11,113 nucleotides of DNA, taken from NCBI GenBank assembly GCA_031973395.1, contig DALYDD010000022.1, forward strand, positions 1 to 11,113. The letters are read 5' to 3'. The notes under the pieces are model-generated. The model did no database searches. It saw nothing but the letters and a program-made list of their open reading frames with translations, and was not told the DNA's origin. The position numbers were made by a program, and so were the translations under genes. This stretch comes from DALYDD01 sp031973395. GTDB taxonomy: Bacteria; Patescibacteriota; Minisyncoccia; Phycocordibacterales; CAIZLB01. Below are positions 6,507 to 11,113 of the stretch, piece after piece; the stretch's first letter is position 1, and the number at the start of each line of letters is the position of its first letter.

Positions 6507-7322
6507 TTAAAGAATCGAAACCGCATGCTTCACCACCTCTTTGTGAATATCCTCAATTGTTCGCAAAGCGTCCTTCTGAAAACATTCGATCTTTTTCCAA
6601 TTATTTTTTCGCTTGATGATTGAATGTGCGCTTTCGCGAGCCTGCTGCATATGCTCAATATTTTCTTCAGCCATATCTTTGCCACCTTTTAAATATCTCT
6701 TTTTAAAATCTTTTTTCTTTGCCTCGATTCCAGATTTTGCTTTTTGTAAAAGTTGCTGGCTGACAGCTACAGGAAGATTCAGATAAATAATCATATCTGG
6801 CCGTGGCACGCCAAGCACTTCATGTTCCATCTTGTCCAACCACTCAAGAAAATCTTTTCGTTCTGCATCAGTTTTACATTTCGCACCTTGATGGATTTGA
6901 TTCGAACTTGTAAATCGATCCGCAACAACGATTCGCCCATCATCAAGCCAGGTATTGATCTGCACCGCACTCTCATGACGATCACAGCCATATAAAATAG
7001 AAGCGATTTTGGGATGAATGGAAAGAAAATCCCCATAATCGCCACGGAGTGCTTCGCCAATCAATTTGCCGAAGAAGTTATTGTAATAGCGAGGAAAATC
7101 GATCGTCTCCACTTTTTTCCCCATCTTGCGCAAAGCCTCCACCGCAAGCTTAGTCTGGGTGGCCTTGCCTGCCCCATCAATCCCATCGATGACAATAAAG
7201 CGGCCTCGAGTCTTTGCTGGCTTTTGGCCGGCTTTTTTTGCCTTTGATGTAGTATTTCTTGGTCCCTTTTTAACTTGTAAACCTGACTTCTTGTTAGATG
7301 ACTGATTTTTGGTTTTGGCCAT
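6507..7322 (-). CDS. tmk: Thymidylate kinase with a Lys-rich N-terminal tail
   Basis: Tmk phosphorylates dTMP to dTDP with ATP. The 271-residue product has a core from about residue 41: P-loop GIDGAGKATQ (47-56), DFPRYYNNFFG (75-85, substrate region), GDYGDF, the DR(Y/F) dTMP-binding motif VADRFTSSNQIHQG (133-146), and a basic lid region (about 205-245). Before it lies a 40-residue tail with 11 Lys, 2 Arg and no acidic residue, which is unusual; typical bacterial Tmk starts a few residues before the P-loop. The ATG at 7320-7322 is the only plausible start: no ATG, GTG or TTG lies between it and the P-loop, while the frame upstream of it runs antisense into the dCMP deaminase gene. It is divergent from that gene and followed by the DNPH1-like gene. 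Confidence 0.93.
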   Translation of the reverse strand: MAKTKNQSSNKKSGLQVKKGPRNTTSKAKKAGQKPAKTRGRFIVIDGIDGAGKATQTKLAVEALRKMGKKVETIDFPRYYNNFFGKLIGEALRGDYGDFLSIHPKIASILYGCDRHESAVQINTWLDDGRIVVADRFTSSNQIHQGAKCKTDAERKDFLEWLDKMEHEVLGVPRPDMIIYLNLPVAVSQQLLQKAKSGIEAKKKDFKKRYLKGGKDMAEENIEHMQQARESAHSIIKRKNNWKKIECFQKDALRTIEDIHKEVVKHAVSIL

Positions 7323-7330
7323 ATTGTTGC

Positions 7331-7352
7331 AAGTATACCAAATGGTATACTT
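7331..7352. promoter_or_regulatory. Divergent promoter dyad between tmk and the dCMP deaminase gene
   Basis: AAGTATACCA (7331-7340) and TGGTATACTT (7343-7352) are exact reverse complements around AA. Each arm contains an extended -10 element, TGG-TATACT: plus strand 7343-7351 toward the dCMP deaminase ATG at 7360, minus strand 7340-7332 toward the tmk ATG at 7322. Gaps from -10 to ATG are 8 and 9 nt, so both transcripts would begin at or within a few nt of the start codon. The same dyad could bind a repressor that controls both genes. Confidence 0.65.
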
Positions 7353-7359
7353 CTTACTA

Positions 7360-7944
7360 ATGAAAAAGGGTGCAAAAAACAGAGGGACAAAAAAGCGAGT
7401 TGGCGTCAAGACGACCGCTGTCACCAAAGCCAAAACCCCGACTCCTGTTAAAGAAAATAAGGAAAAATATACACGTCCAACCTGGAATGAATATTTTATG
7501 GCGATTGCAGATATCGTAGGAAGCCGCGGAACTTGTGATCGCGGACGTTCTGGTTGCATTATCGTTCGAGACAAAAGAATTTTGGTAACTGGTTACGTAG
7601 GCTCCCCTGCGGGACTGCCACACTGCGATGAGGTTGGTCATGAGATGCACAAAGTTGTGCATGATGATGGCCACGAGAGTATGCATTGCATCCGAACCAT
7701 TCATGCAGAACAAAATGCAATCGCTCAGGCGGCAAAACTCGGAGTCTCCCTTGATGGCGGAACAGTATATTGCAGAATGACTCCATGCTATGTCTGCGCT
7801 AAAATGTTAATGAATTCAGGGATAAAAGAAGTGGTCGCTTCAAAAGATTATCATGCATCAGGCCAATCGAAACGAATTTTCAAAGAAGGTGGCGTTAAAC
7901 TTACTATTTTGAACAATGAAGTTGAGACTTATAAAAACATGTAA
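7360..7944 (+). CDS. comEB: dCMP deaminase with a Lys-rich N-terminal tail
   Basis: The enzyme is a zinc-dependent deaminase that converts dCMP to dUMP, the ThyX substrate. The 194-residue protein has a core from about residue 38 (TRPTWNEYFMAIADIVGSRGTCDRG). The cytidine-deaminase zinc site is intact: HAE at 115-117 (TIHAEQNAI) and PCYVC at 142-146. GYVGSPAGLPHCDEVGH (79-94) and the His-rich stretch up to Cys110 are typical of the bacterial dCMP deaminase/ComEB group. The first 40 residues are basic and low in complexity (11 Lys, 3 Arg), much like the Tmk tail. No ATG/GTG/TTG lies between residue 1 and the core, apart from Met47, which would cut into the conserved fold, so the tail is probably translated. 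The frame is also open upstream to 7309, but that runs into tmk and past the promoter. It is first in an operon with dut and the gene at 8385. Confidence 0.92.
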   Translation: MKKGAKNRGTKKRVGVKTTAVTKAKTPTPVKENKEKYTRPTWNEYFMAIADIVGSRGTCDRGRSGCIIVRDKRILVTGYVGSPAGLPHCDEVGHEMHKVVHDDGHESMHCIRTIHAEQNAIAQAAKLGVSLDGGTVYCRMTPCYVCAKMLMNSGIKEVVASKDYHASGQSKRIFKEGGVKLTILNNEVETYKNM

Positions 7945-7949
7945 ATAAT

Positions 7950-8375
7950 ATGATGGATCTTAAAATCAAAAAACTTAGAGAGGATGTGAAGTTGCCGACA
8001 TACGGCCACCCAGGGGATGCGGGATTCGATGTATATATCCCAGACGACCTTACCATTCAACCCGGCGAGAGACTTTCAATCCCTCTTGGTTTAGCGATGG
8101 AAATCCCAGAAGGCTATGCAGGTCTACTCTTAGATAAAAGCGGACTCTCACATAAACACGGACTCAAATCTTTTGGTGGGGTGATCGATTCAGGGTATCG
8201 CGGAGAATTCCATGCGGGAATCATGAATCTATCTAATAAGCCTTATACTTTTGCCAAAGGAGATAAAATCATCCAGATGCTTATTATGCCGGTTGCTGAG
8301 GTAAATATTATTGAAGCCGACGAGCTCTCAGATTCACCTCGAGGCGCAGGGGCTTTTGGAAGTACGGGGAAATAG
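7950..8375 (+). CDS. dut: Deoxyuridine 5'-triphosphate nucleotidohydrolase (dUTPase)
   Basis: Dut hydrolyses dUTP to dUMP and pyrophosphate, keeping uracil out of DNA and feeding ThyX. The 141-residue product is full length for the homotrimeric family, and all five motifs are present: 1, GDAGFDVY (22-29); 2, DKSGLSHKHG (62-71), with Lys63 where many dUTPases have Arg; 3, GGVIDSGYRGEF (76-87) with Asp80 and Tyr83; 4, KGDKIIQMLI (103-112); 5, RGAGAFGSTGK (131-141), with Ala replacing the usual second Gly. Two ATGs in a row (7950, 7953) are both possible starts. It begins 5 nt after the dCMP deaminase stop, so translational coupling is likely, and it ends in TAG. Confidence 0.96.
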   Translation: MMDLKIKKLREDVKLPTYGHPGDAGFDVYIPDDLTIQPGERLSIPLGLAMEIPEGYAGLLLDKSGLSHKHGLKSFGGVIDSGYRGEFHAGIMNLSNKPYTFAKGDKIIQMLIMPVAEVNIIEADELSDSPRGAGAFGSTGK

Positions 8376-8384
8376 TTTTTTATC

Positions 8385-9092
8385 ATGTCAAACGAAACCA
8401 TCCCTAATTTCGATCAGTACTTTGCCGATGGTGCAAAAACGACAGTGGTATGCGATGACAAAACATATGATTTAACTTTTCGAACCATGTATGCCGGCAA
8501 AGTGAAGATCGATGGATCACCCTATCTCAGTATCCAGAATCTCAGCTTTCCAAAAGAAGGATTAGAAGCCAGTGAATGCATAATAGATTTTGCTTTGGCG
8601 GAGCATGAGACTCTCCGAAAATTTCGTCCATTGGAGACAAAACCAGAAGTCGTCGCCTTCGCCCGTATCATCTGTCTCGATACAAAGCCAGTCGAGTGGA
8701 GACTTGCAGAAGGGTTTGATCCCAAAAATCCGAGCCAAAGCATAAACACCATTGATGTGGTTGGCGGTATGATACAGATAGCTGAGCCCCAATACGTAAA
8801 AGATGTAGGAGATATATATGCCGCACACCCAGAAATAAAGACTTTCAAAGATTTTATTGATGTGTGTCTTGACCCGAAAACAAATCCGACAATTCAATTT
8901 GAAACATTGCTCGAAACAGGATTCTCAACTTGGCGCAAAATAAACAATAGCGTCGCAATCGATATTGAGGCCGGGCTCGGAGGCGAAATATATTCAATAT
9001 ATGCAGGCCATGATGCTTTGGGCAGGGTGTGCAGACTAGTGTGCGATTTTGGACTTTTATCTCCTTCTACCTGGAACAAACATATTGTTTAA
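8385..9092 (+). CDS. Unknown protein, possibly DUF4241-like, in the dCMP deaminase-dut operon
   Basis: This 235-residue soluble protein starts 9 nt after dut, so it is almost certainly co-transcribed with it. I cannot assign a function. The pattern PVEWRLAEG (102-110), INTIDVVGG (120-128), and GGEIYSIYAGHDALGR (199-214) followed by LVCDF resembles what I recall of DUF4241 proteins, whose C-terminus reads roughly GDG-Y-Y-G-D-G...V-DF. That match is from memory and should be treated as tentative. There is no signal peptide, membrane segment or obvious nucleotide-binding loop. Cysteines at 23, 65, 97, 161, 216 and 220 do not form a clear zinc motif. Its 3' end overlaps the convergent glycosyltransferase gene by 36 bp. 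Position suggests, but does not prove, a link to pyrimidine deoxynucleotide metabolism. Confidence 0.75.
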   Translation: MSNETIPNFDQYFADGAKTTVVCDDKTYDLTFRTMYAGKVKIDGSPYLSIQNLSFPKEGLEASECIIDFALAEHETLRKFRPLETKPEVVAFARIICLDTKPVEWRLAEGFDPKNPSQSINTIDVVGGMIQIAEPQYVKDVGDIYAAHPEIKTFKDFIDVCLDPKTNPTIQFETLLETGFSTWRKINNSVAIDIEAGLGGEIYSIYAGHDALGRVCRLVCDFGLLSPSTWNKHIV

Positions 9093-9791
9093 CCACAACT
9101 TAAACAAGTCCTTCCCAATAGCAGGCGCATCTGCAAGACCGAGCGTACTCCCCTCTTCATCATTCCAAGTCACCGGTACTTCAACCACTTTTAGCCCACT
9201 TTTTTTTGCAATAGAAAACAATTCAACCTCGGTGACCCAACCAGAAGTCTGAATCTGGCCATAGATCTCTCGCGCAGACTTAGTTTTAAATAATTTGAAA
9301 CCATTCTGCGTATCAGTGACCGGCAGGTTAAATAATATTTTTACCAACATATGAAATGTATTACCACAGATCTGTCGGAGTGCACCCTGCTTAACAGAAA
9401 TCTTCGAACCCTTCATCCGCCGAGATGAGTTCACAATATCGACATCTTCTCTATCCATTTTTTCGAGCATTTCTTTTACATAAGAAATATCCGTCGAATT
9501 ATCCGCATCAGTGACCAAAACTTTCTCACCCTTGGCCTCTTGAACACCTTTTTTAATTGCATTCCCTTTCCCCTTTTCTGAATGAATACAACTGAGATTG
9601 CAGATCCCTTCTATACTGCTACGCAAGATTTCTATCGTATTATCCGTCGAGCCATTTTCAACTGCGAGAATTTCATATGAAAAACCTGGTTTCTCTATGA
9701 TGTAGTTTTTCATGACAAGATCAATACGATCGAGAGTTGTCTGAATCCGCCCGGCTTCATTGTAACAAGGGATGACAATCGAGAGTTGCAT
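9057..9791 (-). CDS. Family 2 glycosyltransferase, dolichyl-phosphate glucosyl/mannosyltransferase type
   Basis: This 244-residue GT-A enzyme probably transfers a sugar from a nucleotide donor to a polyprenyl phosphate at the inner face of the membrane. Visible landmarks are the N-terminal strand SIVIPCYNEAGRI (4-16), VENGSTDNT (44-52), EKGKGNAIKKG (72-82), the metal-binding DAD motif at 95-97 (VTDADNSTD), VTDTQNGFKLF (158-168), which is typical of the Alg5/DPM-like group, and the acceptor-side WVTEVELF (185-192) with PVTWNDEEGS (206-215). No membrane helix is appended, so it is the short soluble or peripheral form. Its start at 9791 is supported by an extended -10 box just upstream. It is divergent from the membrane protein gene at 9845 and overlaps the gene at 8385 tail to tail. 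Confidence 0.9.
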   Translation of the reverse strand: MQLSIVIPCYNEAGRIQTTLDRIDLVMKNYIIEKPGFSYEILAVENGSTDNTIEILRSSIEGICNLSCIHSEKGKGNAIKKGVQEAKGEKVLVTDADNSTDISYVKEMLEKMDREDVDIVNSSRRMKGSKISVKQGALRQICGNTFHMLVKILFNLPVTDTQNGFKLFKTKSAREIYGQIQTSGWVTEVELFSIAKKSGLKVVEVPVTWNDEEGSTLGLADAPAIGKDLFKLWLNNMFVPGRRR

Positions 9792-9797
9792 GGCACC

Positions 9798-9806
9798 ATA
9801 ATATCA
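9798..9806 (-). promoter_or_regulatory. Extended -10 promoter of the glycosyltransferase gene
   Basis: On the minus strand TGA-TATTAT (9806-9798) ends 6 nt before the ATG at 9791, which predicts a leaderless transcript. No Shine-Dalgarno is present. Confidence 0.5.
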
Positions 9807-9826
9807 CGCCAACATAGAGATAAATA

Positions 9827-9837
9827 TGGTATATAAT
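9827..9837 (+). promoter_or_regulatory. Promoter of the membrane protein gene
   Basis: TGGTATATAAT contains a perfect TATAAT (9832-9837) and an upstream TG. It ends 7 nt before the ATG at 9845, so the transcript would start at about that codon. This argues for the start at 9845, because the in-frame ATG at 9836 lies inside the -10 box. Confidence 0.55.
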
Positions 9838-9844
9838 GGTACCC

Positions 9845-10393
9845 ATGAAAAAAGAACTAAAATTTGCATTATTTACAGTTATTTCAGCAGCTGTCTTAAC
9901 ATTTTTGCTTGGATTTATTATCGGGGTCTTTGATCAAGCAGTCACACCAATTCCAAATGGTATCGCAAACATACTTTCATACTTGCTCATATCCGCAACA
10001 GTAATATTGGTAGCCGGTTGGGGTAAATTCAATACAAGAGAACTCCATGCAGGGAAATTTGTTGGTGCAGTGGCAATTGTGGGTTTTGTACTCCAAATCA
10101 TATACTACATACTCATCTTCAATCGATTGGTGGGGCCAAAATTAGTTGGGCAAGACCCTGCATTTGTCACAGGTGCAAAGATTGGTTTTATCGTCGGGCC
10201 AATACTTGTTTACATGCTCTTCACATGGCTCGGTCTTCTCCTAAGTCGATCTATCCAAAAGCGACGGGCAATGAAACCTGGGCAATCTTTAAATCCTGCC
10301 CCTACACCCGCTCCAACTCCAATAGCACCAGTTTTACCAACAGAATCTAAAGCCACAACAGATTCTGAAGTTCCTCCGACAACCACTGCATAA
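9845..10393 (+). CDS. Four-helix membrane protein of unknown function
   Basis: The 182-residue product (from the ATG at 9845) has four predicted membrane segments by eye: about 7-28 (FALFTVISAAVLTFLLGFII), 40-58 (IANILSYLLISATVILVAG), 72-93 (FVGAVAIVGFVLQIIYYILI) and 110-134 (AKIGFIVGPILVYMLFTWLG). A basic stretch (RSIQKRR, 135-141) then puts the C-tail in the cytoplasm by the positive-inside rule. The last 40 residues are a Pro/Thr/Ala-rich disordered tail (NPAPTPAPTPIAP). The loop after helix 3 contains GPKLVGQDP. I do not recognise the family. The ATG at 9836 would add only three residues and overlaps the -10 box. A strong terminator follows, so it is monocistronic. Confidence 0.8.
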   Translation: MKKELKFALFTVISAAVLTFLLGFIIGVFDQAVTPIPNGIANILSYLLISATVILVAGWGKFNTRELHAGKFVGAVAIVGFVLQIIYYILIFNRLVGPKLVGQDPAFVTGAKIGFIVGPILVYMLFTWLGLLLSRSIQKRRAMKPGQSLNPAPTPAPTPIAPVLPTESKATTDSEVPPTTTA

Positions 10394-10407
10394 AGACTAG
10401 TCTAAGC

Positions 10408-10453
10408 TCAGAAAACAAAAACAGCGCCTAGTGGCGCTGTTTTTGTTTTCTGA
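10408..10453. terminator. Bidirectional terminator between the membrane protein gene and rplK
   Basis: Perfect 21-bp arms (10408-10428 and 10433-10453) enclose a TAGT loop. The G+C core ACAGCGCC/GGCGCTGT is flanked by A-rich and T-rich tracts, so it works for the plus-strand membrane gene and the converging rplK transcript. Confidence 0.95.
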
Positions 10454-10464
10454 AGGATTTTTAT

Positions 10465-10890
10465 CTATCCGACTACCTCTACCCCAAGAGATTTACATGT
10501 ACCTTCAATCATTTTCATCGCACCTTCAATATCCTTGGCATTCATGTCAACCATTTTTCGTTCAGCGATTTCTCGAACCTGAGCTCGAGTAATCTTTCCA
10601 ACTTTTTTAGTATTTGGATTTCCTGAGCCGCTTTCGATGTTGATAGCCTTTTTTACAAGACTAGCTGCCGGAGGAGTTTTGAGAGCGAAATCGAAAGTTC
10701 GATCTTCGAATACCGAGATAACAACAGGGATAATATCGCCTGCCATTTGAGCAGTGGCATCGTTGAATCGTTTTACGAATTCGCCAATGTTTACACCTGC
10801 CTGACCGAGCGCAGGACCTACTGGAGGAGCGGGGTTTGCCTTACCTGCAGGGATCTGCAACTTAAGGGCTTTGATTACTTTTTTAGCCAT
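10465..10890 (-). CDS. rplK: 50S ribosomal protein L11
   Basis: L11 binds the GTPase-associated region of 23S rRNA and takes part in factor binding and the stringent response. The 141-residue product has the usual length. Its N-terminal domain begins MAKKVIKALKLQIPAGKANP and continues with APPVGPALGQAGVNIGEF, the conserved Pro-rich linker region. FALKTPPAASLVKKA leads into the C-terminal rRNA-binding domain, with SGSGNPNTKKVGKITRAQV and the closing IEGTCKSLGVEV. It follows nusG on the same strand, the conserved nusG-rplK order; rplA would normally come next but is not here, because a terminator and an unrelated gene follow. No Shine-Dalgarno is visible before the ATG at 10888-10890. Confidence 0.98.
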   Translation of the reverse strand: MAKKVIKALKLQIPAGKANPAPPVGPALGQAGVNIGEFVKRFNDATAQMAGDIIPVVISVFEDRTFDFALKTPPAASLVKKAINIESGSGNPNTKKVGKITRAQVREIAERKMVDMNAKDIEGAMKMIEGTCKSLGVEVVG

Positions 10891-11013
10891 TTGGTTATTT
10901 AAATTTAAGCTTATTTTTCAGGCTCTTTTCCATATTTGAGCCATTTTGCGCCCCGCTGATACTGAGGACTTCCGACTAGAGTCTGCGTCGTCGGCTACGC
11001 ACTTAGAAGCAGT
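10891..11013 (-). ncRNA. Structured rplK leader, possible autoregulatory site
   Basis: The roughly 123-nt leader is G+C-rich near its 5' side and can fold several ways. A GCGT/ACGC hairpin (11000-10985) competes with a CCGAC/GTCGG hairpin (10994-10972). Nearer the gene, GGCTC/GAGCC (10942-10921) closes a 12-nt loop. Leaders of rplK-rplA operons in other bacteria bind L1 to repress translation; whether this one does is unknown, and no match to a specific published motif could be checked. No tRNA features (T-loop, CCA arm) are seen. Confidence 0.35.
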
Positions 11014-11019
11014 GGCACT

Positions 11020-11048
11020 ATAGTACTGATTTTTTGGAGGTTTTGCAA
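11020..11048 (-). promoter_or_regulatory. Internal promoter before rplK
   Basis: On the minus strand TTGCAA (11048-11043) and TACTAT (11025-11020) are separated by 17 nt, giving a start near 11013. It lies just after the nusG stop, so rplK may be transcribed both with nusG and alone. Confidence 0.4.
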
Positions 11049-11056
11049 GATAGATC

Positions 11057-11113
11057 CTAGACTCGACGAACCTGTAAGAAATCCAATTCGACAGGAGTTT
11101 CTCGGCCGAACAT
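11057..11113 (-). CDS. nusG: Transcription antitermination protein NusG, last 18 codons
   Basis: Only the C-terminal end is in the window: MFGRETPVELDFLQVRRV, then TAG at 11059-11057. This is the last part of the KOW domain of NusG (FGRETPVELDF is highly characteristic), which contacts S10 or Rho while the missing N-terminal domain binds RNA polymerase. The internal ATG at the window edge is not the start. Its position before rplK on the same strand matches the usual nusG-rplK order. Confidence 0.93.
   Translation of the reverse strand: MFGRETPVELDFLQVRRV

Noticed and set aside
7309..7359. Upstream start for the dCMP deaminase
   Set aside because: The 17 extra codons cross the divergent promoter dyad and the tmk start. 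The ATG at 7360 sits at the right distance from its -10 box.
7323..7574. N-terminal extension of Tmk by 84 codons
   Set aside because: It would run antisense through the dCMP deaminase start and across both promoters; the residues are hydrophobic and unlike Tmk.
10891..11013. A tRNA gene between nusG and rplK
   Set aside because: No T-loop consensus, anticodon arm or acceptor stem can be fitted on either strand.
1..11113. CRISPR array, insertion sequence, prophage or toxin-antitoxin system
   Set aside because: No regularly spaced repeats, transposase, integrase, terminal inverted repeats with target duplication, or recognisable toxin/antitoxin pair was seen on either strand.

Overview
The window looks like a compact bacterial chromosome segment, probably from the Candidate Phyla Radiation (Patescibacteria, perhaps a Parcubacteria-type lineage). 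This is an inference. It rests on very short intergenic gaps, almost no Shine-Dalgarno sequences, A/T-rich -10 boxes set directly against start codons, small unknown proteins, and reliance on salvage-type nucleotide enzymes. UGA, UAA and UAG all end well-supported genes here, so the standard bacterial code applies, not the UGA=Gly code of Gracilibacteria/Absconditabacteria.

Layout. 1-280: the end of a plus-strand peptidoglycan-binding-like gene and its terminator. 303-2488: arginyl-tRNA synthetase (argS, minus), preceded on the same strand by a small coiled-coil protein. 2689-4043: serine hydroxymethyltransferase (glyA, minus) with its promoter. 4092-4454: a G+C-rich minus-strand orphan of unknown function with its own terminator. 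4597-6058: thyX (plus), ending in a bidirectional terminator. 6060-7322: a DNPH1-like nucleotide hydrolase gene interrupted by an in-frame UAG, then thymidylate kinase (tmk), both minus. 7331-7352: a perfect dyad that forms a divergent promoter. 7360-9092: plus-strand operon of dCMP deaminase, dUTPase and an unknown DUF4241-like protein. 9057-9791: family 2 glycosyltransferase (minus), overlapping the operon's 3' end. 9845-10453: a four-helix membrane protein (plus) and terminator. 10465-11113: rplK with a structured leader, and the last codons of nusG (minus).

The unifying theme is thymidylate supply. dCMP deaminase and Dut make dUMP. GlyA makes methylene-tetrahydrofolate. ThyX makes dTMP and returns tetrahydrofolate, so no dihydrofolate reductase is needed for this step. 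Tmk phosphorylates dTMP, and the DNPH1-like enzyme, if active, would remove damaged or excess dNMPs. None of these proteins needs another gene in the window for its own reaction, but together they cover dCMP/dUTP to dTDP.

The most interesting observations are: a double-domain ThyX whose two halves seem to have lost complementary parts of the active site; a conserved Trp codon turned to UAG in the DNPH1-like gene, between its two catalytic residues; matching Lys-rich tails on the divergently transcribed Tmk and dCMP deaminase; and a recurrent extended -10 box placed 6-9 nt before start codons, which suggests leaderless mRNAs.
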